From: Syngnathus acus | Lineage: Eukaryota; Chordata; Actinopteri; Syngnathiformes; Syngnathidae | NCBI RefSeq assembly: GCF_901709675.1 | Contig: NC_051103.1 | Location: 5,131,501-5,195,500 of the forward strand | DNA: 64,000 bases | Direction: 5' to 3' | The notes under the pieces: generated by a model | Told to the model about the DNA's origin: nothing | The model's database searches: none | The model's input: the letters and a program-made list of their open reading frames with translations, nothing else | Shown here: positions 13,345-25,100 of the stretch, piece after piece | Layout of the letters: every line of letters starts with the position of its first letter | Numbering within the stretch: position 1 is the stretch's first letter | Made by a program: the position numbers and the translations under genes

Positions 13345-14062
13345 ATGACATCCAGGGGGACCCCGAGTCGCTTCCTGAAAAGTGTCCTTCAAAACGGTGT
13401 GGGTCGTTACGTGTGCCAGCTCAAGCGAATCTCCATAATCTTCTCTAAAAAGGGCGCTAGCTCGTTAGGGGTCAGGTAAGAACATCCTTCTCCACAAAAC
13501 ATTATATGGCCATAATACCATCATTGTTTTTAAACAGGGATTATATTGAAAATGGAGTGGTGGATTATGCCAAACAGAACCCTGGTACCGTCGTATATGT
13601 GTCCCCCGAGTTGTGCAGCAAACCCAAACTTGTGGCCGAATACTGTGAGTAGTGTTGGTTATTACTAGTATTTTTAACATCCACACACAATATAAAGATA
13701 CTCCCAAAAAAAATCAATTAATTTACTTAAGTGTAAATCAGTCACCAATCATACGTTGATAATGAAGGGAACATCATCTTTTGTTGTACCAATTATTATG
13801 TACTAATTCATCCTTTTTGGCAGAGTGGTGTTTAATCTTGTTTTTATTCCGCCCCGCAGTAAACGGCAACGTGAGGGAAGAGATCGTGGCGAGCAAAACG
13901 TCCTCACAAGTGTCAGATATTCTCACTAGGTTGACTTCTCAGTCGGGCCTAGATGTGATCCGCATTCGCAAGCCCTTCCACACAGACAACCCCAGCATCC
14001 AAGGCATATGGCATCCCTTTACCAACCGTCCCCTCACGTCTCGGAATAATGACAAAATGTGA
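13345..14062 (+). CDS. mrpl43: Mitochondrial large ribosomal subunit protein mL43
   Basis: This is a component of the 39S mitoribosomal subunit and a member of the L51/S25/CI-B8 thioredoxin-like family. Exons: 13345-13475, 13538-13644, 13860-14062; phases agree and the product is about 146 residues. The start [23 protein letters not shown] matches the human beginning ([15 protein letters not shown]) as I remember it. Near the C-terminus, [20 protein letters not shown] is essentially the human motif. The protein ends shortly after [11 protein letters not shown], like the short mammalian isoforms. The gene is head-to-head with twnk, with about 1.1 kb between start codons. An ATTAAA at 14081 is a possible poly(A) signal. 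Confidence 0.97.
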
Positions 14063-15516
14063 CATTTTGGTATTTCTTCTATTAAATCAAGTTTTGTGTA
14101 CAGTATTTTGCCTCTGTCATTGCAGTACTGCAGGTGCTTTTACGCTGAAAATTGTTAGCTCACTTTTTCTTGCTTGCCCATCCAATATTTATTTCATTTT
14201 AGTTCACGTAATAGCACAAGCAACATTTATAATGGGTAGTTTATTGATCTTGTACAAGTGTTAGGTGTCACTAAACCATGATGTTTTATTTTTTATACAC
14301 TCTCAAAATCTATAAAGGTTTGCACACTTATCATAATCATTTGCTGCTTCACACACATTATATTTTAAAGCTGTGAATTGTTATAAAGCTGTAGATCGTT
14401 AGAACTATATTCTATTAAAAAACTATTTACATCAGTTGCAATACACATTTAAAAAAAAATGTCTTACATTAATCTCATCACATATTTGACGGGTTCTCCA
14501 TAACAGATCAACAGGAATGCTTCATGTAAAAAATTATATATATCACGACTAATAAAACTAATGCAAAATTGAGACATGTATTCAAACATATTTTAATCAC
14601 GGGAATTTCCCCTCGCATCTTTGGTGAAGGAAAATCCAACTACCAGTTCAGCACCTTTGCCGCGAGGGGGCGCTGCCGCCATTCATTTTCGCAAATATGC
14701 TCCGTTGTCAGGGTGACGAGATTTTTTCGCTGCGGTTGACATGACGTGTACGCCCGGCCTTACTGGTTCGAGATCTTGACGCGACGGATTTCCATGACCA
14801 CAAAGCGAGCAAGGACCCTCGAAGATAGCCTCCCCGTGAGCTCATATTATTTAGTAGGCGTCATTTAAGTCTCCCTGTCGTATGTATCTATTTTTTTTCA
14901 AATCGATAAATATATTCACCCGCTTCCGGTTTACCGGCTAGCTTGCTAACACGTAACCATGGCTAACTATAGCTAGCGTTAGCCACTCGCACATTTTACT
15001 TCCTTAACACCATTATTATTTATTGAGATCAGTTTGGACATGTTTGTGACATTCCTCCTTGAGCTTTCGCTTCGAACTTGAGCTTCTTTATTCTTGCTAA
15101 AAACTCAACAGGTGTTCCAGTTTTTAAGCAGGACTATAATGCTACTGTTAACTAATATTAGGTAATGAACAGTAAACTTGTCTGATGCTTGGTGGTGGGA
15201 AACTTTCTTTCTTTTTGCATGCGCTGATTGACAAGTTTGCCTCCTTTTGTTGTCCTGTTAGTGCATGGCCAACAAACCTCGTCGGGGCCAACGTTTCATT
15301 GCAGTGTCTGGTTACAGTAAGTTTTGTTGATAAGTGTGACCTCTTGGAGGCAGTGCCCACCAGCCAGCAACAGCTAGTAAGGGTCCCAATGTAGACCAGT
15401 GTTTTGTAATTGATATGGGCCAGTGTCAGCTGTCCCTCAGGCAATTGGCTGGCTTCTGGTTTCGAGTTTAAATTATATAATGACAATATAGCTACTCTAC
15501 GTCTCTTTCTTTGCAG
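14063..15516. other. Intergenic region mrpl43 to mfsd13a, with candidate mfsd13a promoter
   Basis: After the mrpl43 stop the DNA is AT-rich to about 14600. From about 14640 to 14990 it becomes more GC- and CpG-rich, consistent with a promoter. A candidate noncoding first exon of mfsd13a ends at 14835, where the sequence CTCCCC is followed by the donor GTGAGC; it could splice to the acceptor at 15516. No coding potential was recognised. Confidence 0.45.
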
Positions 15517-15519
15517 GCT

Positions 15520-15534
15520 ATGAGAAGGCGGTGA
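15520..15534 (+). other. Minimal upstream ORF in the mfsd13a leader
   Basis: The exon that opens after the acceptor at 15516 begins with an ATG three bases in, followed by three codons and TGA. It lies 38 bp before the main start at 15573. It is seen directly; any effect on translation is inference. Confidence 0.6.
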
Positions 15535-15572
15535 CCATCCGGGGTTTGAGCGACGGCAGGGGGAAAGAAAGA

Positions 15573-17712
15573 ATGGGCCGGAGCGCGGCGGACTGCTGCC
15601 ACGGCAACATTGTCATCTCTACCGCGGTGCTCTATGGCTCCTTGGCCCTCTTCACGTCCATCCTTCACAATGTCTTCCTGCTCTACTATGTGGAGACCTT
15701 TGTATCTGTCTACAAGATCGACAAAGTCTCCTTTTGGCTGGGCGAGGTGAGCGAGGAGTTGATGGCGTGTGCTACTTCTTGTTCTGAGACTGCGTGTGAT
15801 TCCAGACGGTGTTCCTGCTGTGGAACAGTTTCAACGATCCTCTCTTCGGCTGGCTGAGCGATCGCAGCTTCCTCAGCTCTCCGCAGTGAGTGTCTGCTGC
15901 ATCCTCCCTCCACCTCCTCTCTTGCTTTTTGCACGGGAGGTAAAAGTAAAAGTGTAGGTGACAACGTCGACTGACTCATTTGCCGCGGTCCAGGAGCGCC
16001 GACCAGGTGACGTCTCCAGAGGTAGTCCTGAAGCGGCTCCGTGCGCTTTCGTCTAGCGGGCCGCTCTTCGCCCTGTCCTTCCTGGCCTTCTGGGTGGCGT
16101 GGGCCAGTCCGGGCCTCCAGTTCCTGCTGTGCCTGTGCCTCTATGACGGTTTCCTGACCATGGTGGACCTCCATCACAGCGCCCTCATGGCCGACCTGGC
16201 CGTGTCGGCCGCCGACCGCACGCGCCTCAATTTCCACTGCTCGCTCTTCAGCGCCATGGGCTCCTTGTCCGTTTTCCTGTCCTACTCCTTCTGGGACAAG
16301 GAGGACTTCTACGCCTTTCGCCTCTTCTGCGTGACCCTCGCCGCCTTCTCCAGCTTGGGCTTCTTCGTGGTCTCTCGGTTGCTACGGCGACGCTTTCAGA
16401 AAGAAGTTCGTCCCAGGTTGGATGAAGCACACGCGCTCAAAGAGTAGGTTCGCCAAAACAAGTAAAAGCAAAAAAAAACTTGTGTTTGTTTGTGTACATA
16501 CATTTTCTGTTGCACTTGACAGGCTCAGTGTTGGCCACGCCCCCTTGACCTCATCAGAGCGACCCGTCACTATCTGGCAGTACTTCAAGCAGCTCTCCAG
16601 ACACAGAAACTTCATGTGGTTTGTCTCCATGAACCTCCTCCAGGTGATCCCATCATCCTATTTAAATGCTCCACTCACATTTTGATTTTTAACAATGTCT
16701 TTTTACTGTGCGTTTTGATTTCAGGTGTTTCACTGCCACTTCAACAACAACTTCTTCCCACTTTTTCTGGAGCACCTGCTGTCAGACAACATCTCCGCCT
16801 CCACGGGTTCCATCCTCCTCGGTAAAAAAAACCAAAAAATCTTCTGGATCTCCATTAGCTTCACGCAAAATGTGAGGACGACCTTTTGTGTTTATTTGAT
16901 GTTCGGCGCAGGCATCTCGTATGTGGCGCCGCACCTGAACAACTTGTACTTCCTGACGCTGTGCCAGCGCCACGGCGTCTACCAGGTCATCCGCTGGCTC
17001 TTCCTGCTCAAGCTGGCACTGAGCGTGGCCATGCTGCTGGCTGGTGCAGACCACGTCTATTTACTGTGCATCTTCATCGCAAGGTGCGCTCTGTTTACTG
17101 ACATGATGAGTCCTACACTCATAAAATAGAGGCCCCACCCCACACTATTTGTAAGCCAATTAAAGTCCTTTCTCATCTCGCCCCCCCCCCCGCCAGCAAC
17201 CGAGTGTTCACGGAGGGAACCTGCAAGCTGCTGAAGCTGGTCATTTCCGACCTGGTCGACGAGGACTTTGTGGTCAACCGACGGCAGCAGGCGACCTCGG
17301 CGCTGCTCTTCGGCATGGTCGCCCTGCTCACCAAGCCTGGGCAGACGTTGGCACCGCTCCTGGGCACCTGGCTACTGTGCGCCTACACAGGTGGGCTATG
17401 TAAACGTTGTAAACATATAAAGGCTTGAGGTATCAAATCCGAACAAGCATGCTGACAATGTTCTCCACAGGCTATGATATTTTCCAAAAGGAACCGGCGA
17501 AGGACTCCGTTGTGGACGCGTCATCAGGTGCGGGGATGCCGCCGCTCCGTCTGGGTTGCTTCCACATGCTGGTGTTTGTGCCCATCACGTGCGCTCTGCT
17601 GCAACTGGCTGCCTGGTCACGCTTCACACTGCATGGGCGCAAGCTGCAGGGCATCAAGAACACCAGGCAGGGCGCCCAACACGGCGGCATGGTGGACGTG
17701 AAGGCCATATGA
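15573..17712 (+). CDS. mfsd13a: Major facilitator superfamily domain-containing 13A (TMEM180)
   Basis: This is a polytopic membrane protein of the MFS fold whose substrate is not established. Exons: 15573-15746, 15806-15885, 15994-16443, 16523-16643, 16725-16821, 16912-17083, 17197-17390, 17471-17712; total 509 residues (human 517). Several long hydrophobic segments are visible, for example [33 protein letters not shown] and [16 protein letters not shown]. Motifs shared with human TMEM180 include [55 protein letters not shown] and [10 protein letters not shown]. The start at 15573 was chosen because the translated text aligns with the human N-terminal region from there; the reading frame is open slightly further upstream but without an ATG. 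Introns are very short, mostly about 60-110 bp. Confidence 0.97.
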
Positions 17713-19065
17713 CGTAGATGGCGCTGAGATGCACACAGACACTTTTTTTAGTTGTCTTTTTAGACTTTGAAGTTAAAAAAAAAAACACACACAAAGGAGA
17801 CTGTGGCACACTTGTGTGCAAAGATGGAAGGGACAACAGCACAATGACAGATTGATCTGCACTTTTGGTGTAAAATTTGGTTATAGTTGAAAGAAATAAC
17901 ACTTGCCTTATTTTTTAACAGAGAATTACATATATTTATACTGCAGAGTCAAGAGGGCCCAGTACACTTTTACTGCCAACCGCTCATTGTTTATGATGAA
18001 CGTCCACTCAGTTTTACAAATATTTGGATTTTATCTGATTTTGACTGCGTGAAGTTTGAAGTACTCAGTTGCAAGAGTTAATGTTTACATACAGCATTGA
18101 AGTGTTTTCAAATACTATTGATGTTTTATTTATTTTTTGCACAAAACTGCCATTGTCTTGTGATTCTAGTGACCAATGAAAGCGCTAACAGTCGCCATTA
18201 CAGGTATATGTGCCATTGCCAAAATTATTAAATGTCATGACCAAAAAGTCAAGTAGTGGCTGCTGCATGATTTTGCCTGGGAAGAAGAACATGACATTTG
18301 CAACAACAACAAAAAAATCATTAGCGTTTTTTCCATCACAGACATTATGATGACACGTGATGTTCACCTTGATGTGTTGCACAGCAAAGCGTTGTTTACA
18401 AATCGGGAAGTGTCATCTCTTACTTCCCACTTTTCTAGCTGTAAACGGTAGACAAGCAGACTGGCTTCCATTCTCACGACTCGGAGCATTTAAAAAAAAA
18501 AACTTATTTCGAGCAAGTTTAGCATTTGTTGTCTCGTTCTTGTCAGGTGAGTACAAATCTATGCTAGCCGAAATACGCTAAATTCAAATTGGTGTTTTTC
18601 ATTTGAAACGTATGAACGGGACTCGTGCACGTTTTGAATTCCCTATTAAATATGATTTATTTTAATTATCTATGTATATTTTGCAAACGATACTGAATAG
18701 GTGTTGGTTGATGACGTCAGACTTGCTCAGTTTTGCACGCATTTGTACACAAAGACGCAGTTAAGAACTACAATTTTCCAGCGTGACGCCTTTTTAAAAT
18801 TTTATTTTAGAGCAATGATGATTTAAATATTTTAGATCTATAAGTACCATCGTCTGATCAACTTTCAAATACAGTTGTGTAGTAGGTATAAGTACCGCGA
18901 GTACAGTCATTAGGAAATTCTGAGCTATTAGGTTTTGATTTAATTTTGGAGTTAAACTAATAGGTGATGCCGTTTTTTAATTGTGATTTTTTTTTTTTCT
19001 TCTTCCATTGCGTCAGACAATTTATGTAGTTGATTGTGACCATTTCTCATATCTTTTATCCTCAG
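17713..19065. other. Intergenic region at the 10q24/17q21 synteny junction
   Basis: The region holds the 3' UTR of mfsd13a and the promoter of arhgap27. It is AT-rich with no recognised coding exon. An ATTAAA at about 18226 may serve as a poly(A) signal. I did not see a transposon here. Confidence 0.45.
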
Positions 19066-19069
19066 CCTC

Positions 19070-19123
19070 ATGGTGTTGATTCTATTTCCATCACCAAAGC
19101 ATGGAGCAGGTGTCAGTGCAGCA
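19070..19123 (+). other. Out-of-frame upstream ORF overlapping the arhgap27 start
   Basis: The leader exon begins after an acceptor at 19065 (TTTATCCTCAG). Its first ATG is at 19070, in a different frame from the main ATG at 19101. It reads about 17 codons and terminates past the main start, so it overlaps the start codon. Confidence 0.6.
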
Positions 19124-22100
19124 TGAGTTTGAGTATAAAACCAACAACGGCCGCCTCGTGTCCATCAAGCCCAACGAAACCTACTTCCTGCTCTCCAGGA
19201 CCAACGAACACTGGTGGCAAGTCTGCACCAAGCAGGAAGACACCGAGCCCTTCTACATCCCAGCCCAGTATGTGCGCGAGCTCGATGCGTATATGGCGAC
19301 AAGGGTGGCCCGGGAAGCTCAAGGAGATGCTAGCCGGTTCTGCACCTTTGGTATAGGCGGTGCCAAAGCTGAGGTGACACCTAAAAGAGGCGTGCACAAT
19401 GGAGGGGACGCACCTCACGGAAAAGTGGAGATGATGACCGTTAGAACAGACGAGGAGGATCCATCGTGTGAAGTCAAGGTAGGACCAACGTTTTTCTTTC
19501 TAAGCGTGGGTTACATAAAAGCCCATAGAACACACATTAAGTCATTTTACTCAACTTTATTTTATTTATAATAGCATTCATGACACACTCTTTCTGAAAT
19601 GCCCTAACATTCCACAAGAGGGCGCCAAATGCACGTTTTAATCGGAAAATACTGTCGTTCCATGTTGTTGTGTGAGATCTCGACGTTCGCCTTAAAGTTC
19701 AGAGGTGCATTTTTGGTGTCATAGTTTAATAACATTTTCACTCATTTCAGCGGTGAAAGAAATTTGAATGAAGTGAAGCGGTGAGTTGGGAGTCTTGTAA
19801 TGGAGGAGGTGTTTGTGCTGCCAGCCCATCAGCATGTGAATGAGGAGGAGGTTAAGGAGGAGCCTCTCAGTTATGAACACCAGGTTTTGAGCCCCCCCCC
19901 CAAACCGCTTCATTGAGACTTTGGATTCAATGGGGGCCTTTAACATCCACCGTTTAGTTTCCAACCAGGAGAGCGTTTAGGCTCAATTACGTGTAGCAGG
20001 TGACAAACAGGTCCTGTGGGCTGGCTGGCAGGAAGGAGTTAAACTCGGCAGCCGCCACACCCAAACTAAACTGCGGCTTCCCGACCGTGCACCCCCCCAT
20101 CCTGCTCTAGTTCCCGCTCCCAGGAACATGCTGTCGTCACCGTAAAGCTGCCGGACGTCACCTGTTTGCACGACAGGTGAGTGCACCTGTTGCCGAGGAC
20201 AAAAAAAGTGACATCAAGCCGCGCAGGTGACTTTTTAACTTCTTCGTGTCTGCACGGATTCCCAAGGGTTTAACTTTGCTGTGTGTTTGTGAATGAATGA
20301 GACCCTCTCTGTCAACGTGCCAAGCGTATTCCCAACCTACAATGGAGCACCGTCTCCATGGTGATGTCAGGGGAGAGCGAAGGGGAAAGGGAGGAGGGTG
20401 TGCGTGCAAGCTCGCGGCAATACGGAAAGCCCAAATTCACTTTCTAGGACTTCGCTGACTGTTGTATAATCTGGGAGATTGAGAACAGATGCTTGATCTA
20501 TTAATGGAGAATCAATTTCCTGCTTCAGGTATGTTCATGAAGAGTAGTTATTTTCACATTATTATGAAATTTCTCACAAGATGATGGAGAGCTCTCCTGT
20601 CACACGACATTAGCTTTACGACGATAATAATACTCACTTTTCGATTGACAGGTTTCTTCCTACCACTGCATCATACTGAAGAGGCGTTCCTAATGTTTTC
20701 ACTCTTAAATAATAACATACCCCAATGGGATGGAAAAAAATAATTCATGTTTCGCAGTAGCTGTCAATCAAATTGCTTTTGTCAGGTGTACCTAATGGAG
20801 TGTCCGCGGTGAGCCGTGGTTGAAACATTGCATGCCGATAAACTGCTCCAACAGGTCGTGGCGGCGCTGCCTGTCTTGTCACACCTTCACTCTCTCGTTT
20901 TAGCTTACACACACACACACACCATTGTGCTCGTTTTATCTTGTCGACAAAGTGACGTCAATTTCTCAGCCATCTGCAAGCTCACGTTAGTTTGTCTGAA
21001 AACTATTCAAGGCTCAAGTGAGTTTATAATATCATCACGCCTAAGAATTATACTTTTATTCCATGTGTATAAAATCACATCTGAATTGTTGTCAGCGTTC
21101 TGATAAGTGATGTTTATTACTTTTGTTGAATAGTTTTCTATTTAAACGGCAGCTACTTTTTGTGGAACTAGAGAAAAGGAAGGTCATTTTGTGTGGAATA
21201 TTTTCTGTCATGGAGGTCTTGCAGTCAGGAAGTACTACCAATTCAGTGCAGGAAGTCCCAGTTTATCGCATGAGTCTTTTTTTTTTCCCCCTTGGTTTGA
21301 CTTTTGTGAAATGTTTTCATGGCCTGGCTTTGCTGTAGAACATTTACATAGAACATCTCTGGTGTTTTAATGGATTCTGGATGATGAGATGTGTGAATTG
21401 AGTGTCGAGAAGGAAGGGGGGGGCAACTCAATAATAGTCCAACTGTGTGCACGCTGTGGCGTGATTTGGGCCCCAAATGGGTGTCCCATTGTGGGACTGC
21501 ATGCCTGCTAAAGTGGTGAACTAATCAGGCAGGCTTCGTGAGTCCCGTCTAAACAACATAGAGGAAGCTAGTTGAAACCAAATACATTGGTAAAAAAATG
21601 GTAAAAAAAACTGTGGAAAAACTGGTAATTCATACGATTGTAAAACCTTTATCAACTCAACAGATGTTTGAAGTCACAGGCTAACATGTTAGCTGAGTGT
21701 CATATAAGTTTAAATCGAGGTTAACCACTGTATAATTGAAATGAAATGATGCAAATCCATTGAAGCAGTGTAAAACCAACAAACATTGTATTTTGTGTCG
21801 CAATACTGACACCTAGTGGTTTGAGAATAGGGCCTACTATATTTATATTTGTATATTTAGTTCTTTGTATTTTTATATATCTTTTATATTCATAATGAAT
21901 GGTTTAAGCATGCGCTTCAGAGTGTAACCGCAAGGGGGCGACAGAGCAATTCAAAACATCATGGTTTTGCAGTATATTACGTGTATGTGTCCGAATACAT
22001 GTGAAATTTGTCTAAATCTATCAAAATAGACTGACTAACTCGACAGTAGGCTTATTATTATGGTTGTAGTTGGTTGTTTTTAATATTTTGGCACCCTTCA

Positions 22101-25100
22101 TTTTGTGTCACAAGAGGTTTTCTGGGCTTGAATTACTCATGACTTCCTGCGGATTTATCACCCCAAACAAGGCGCACATGCTCTGCCTGCTTTCTCTTTC
22201 TGCGCTTGTTCAGACAGTTACCCTCTCCCCTCCATCCTCACACATCACACGCCCACCCCAACCCTTCCTGCTGCGTTGCTCGCAGTTCTCCTTTCTGTCT
22301 ATCCCAGATTCACTTTACTTGTCTGCCCCAACGGTCGTAGTCATTCTATTTGACCTTCATCTCCGATGGAGGAGTTGTTGTAGATAAGCATGATGGACCT
22401 GTACGCCGGGATTTGGCCGGGTCACCGGGCCCAGCGGGGTTTGACCCGCTCAATGGCATCGCTTCAGGTAGGTGTCGTGAGTTTTGATGGTGAACGTCGG
22501 CGTTTTTGGTGTGGAGTTATACTTTTGATACCTGTTGACAAAACAACGTCGCCTGCTTCCTGGTTTGAGGCTGCGAAAGATGGTGCCAGAAACGGCGTCT
22601 GTAAATGTGTCGCTTTCAGAGTCGTGTGTGTGAGACACATTTTTGAAGTGAAGTATTTTTGAAGTGAAGCCACATTGTGTTGTTGTTTTTTTGCTCCATG
22701 GAAGAAAGTGAAAGTCAGATGCAGAAGTTTGTTTTGTGGAGTAACGTCTGAACCCTGAACACAGGGTTGACATCTGAAAGGAAATCCCCTGCTATATTTT
22801 TGTTTCCTAAGAGTTGAGTATCTCCGAAAGAACCACTTTGACACGGCTTACGAATCAGTATCATGTAAACTGAATGGTAAGCAAAGCTCCAGTGTTAGCC
22901 CAAAGTTAGAAAAGTAGAAATGTGTCTGTTCCAAAATAAAAACAGAATACAAATCGTAGTTAGAAAGTCTAGAGAAAAAAAAAAAAAGCTTGCGTCTCCT
23001 TTAAAGCTGTCGGTGTTGGAGTTTCGACACAGCCTGTTGCAGCATGCACACAACATAGCAAATCTTACAATTCCACCCCCCCCCCCCCCACAGGTGGACG
23101 ATGAGAGCAAACACGCGCCCATCTACGTCAACGTAGCTCAGCTTCACCAGGACTCGACTACCTCGCCCCCCCACCAGGACACCGACGGATGGGAGGTGCA
23201 CTTTGACCCGGAGAGTGGTCAGGACTACTACTACCACCCTGCCACGGGACAGACCACCTGGGACAACCCCCTCGCCGAATCACTCCCAGAACCGAGTCCC
23301 CCTTTGCCCCTTCCATCTCCTATCCAAACGTCGGATTGGGAGCAGCTAGTGGATGAGCGCAGCGGGATCCCCTACTTCTACAACGCCATGTCTGGGGAGA
23401 CGTCTTGGGAGCCACCGGAGCTGCTCAGCCCGTACCCGCCCTTGATGGAGCCCATGAGTGTGCACCGCTTTCACCAGGACGATTCGGTGAGGCTGCTCTA
23501 CTTCCTGATTCTTGTTTTAGCTTCCCTCAGGGGAAAACGGCTAATGCAGCCTCCTATTTAATGGATTTAACCCTTAAGGGATGCCAAATGTTCCCATTTG
23601 ACAGCAGCAATTGCACTTTGTAAGATGTCTGTCCTAGTTTTGACTTTATGGTCTGGAAAAAAAGTTAGAGGTCGGAGGTTAAGGTTCCATTGTTAACACC
23701 GTTCCTCTCACCAGCCTCAGCTTCCTGAGGAAGACTACAGCTCAGCAGATGGACCTGATGTCGATGAGGATCCCCTGGCCATGAGGTCCCCTGCGTCCCA
23801 CAGGGAATACGACCTGTCCTACGTGAGCCGTGCCGTTATCCCACGGGCCAGCTTGGACCGGAGCACGCCCTCCGGCTGGAACCTCAGCGTGGAGCCCGAC
23901 GGAACCTGGGTGTTTACCAACGATCACTCGCTAGAGCAGGTAGCTTTGGTGTTTCCGACTATTCTTCTCCTGCCGCAAATTGGTGGTCCACTTTATAAAG
24001 TCTCAGTTGTGATTGATCACAGTGGGTCAAGTCCGTAGACGACCTGGGCCGAACTTACTATTACCTGAAAGACGGCACCAAGTCGCAGTGGAACCTGCCC
24101 AATGTAAGTGGAACCTTTTCAGACGGCCTGCTGCTTAAACACCCCACAATTTCTCACCATGTCATCTCCCAGGACGAGAACGGTATGGAGTACGACGAGG
24201 TGAATGTCTTCAAGAACTGGAGACAAAGCGTAGGACCAGCCCAGCATGCCTCGGTTCAAGACGACGCGGTAGGAGCACTCACACACCTCTAGAACATATT
24301 ATTTAGAAATGCGCGAGTACCGATACCGGTTATCGATACCGGTCCCAATACCAGCCTTAATTGAAGGTATCAAAATTCCAGCGCACATTCTGACACTCTG
24401 CTCATATTACTTCTTGGCAGAGGTTCGTCCCGACCCACCGGAGGACCACGTCGGACTACAGCAGCGACAGCTCCAGCACGGGCAACTCTCCCGAAGCGCA
24501 GCCTAACGTAAGTGACAAAAGGCAACTCCACCCCAATTAGACATTATAATTTTTTTTTTTTTAAATATGATATTTTGTGCCCTCTCAAGGCTTTTGGGTT
24601 TCAACAATGGAGAAACCCTTATTACCTGACCACCAGGTGGCTACGCTATAACGTGGGTTGCTAGCATGAGCGCTATAGAAAAAAATTAGCCATATAGGCC
24701 ATGTCGCCCAGCCCTACCTTTTTTGTTTCTTTGTATCTCTCATTCATAATAACAATAAATGTGCTTCTTTTTTTTTTTTTTTTTTTTTGCAGTGTCATAT
24801 AAGACTTCTTCATTTTTTTTAATTCAGTTTGCTTTGTTCCACATGTTTATGTAAGATATCACATGAGACACTTTTTGTACTGTCCTAAAAAAGTAGTCTC
24901 CGGTTTCAGGTGCAGAACTTGGAAAAAGCTGGAATCCTGAACAAAACAAAAGTGTCTGAAAATGGCAAAAAGGTCAGGTGAGTGCAGCCGCCTGCTTCAG
25001 GTCATATTGGAGAAAATTTGATATTTTACGATTGGGAATATCTCTGGTTATACATTTGCCCTTGGGCTTTGCTCTGTGCACAGGAAAAACTGGACCCAGA

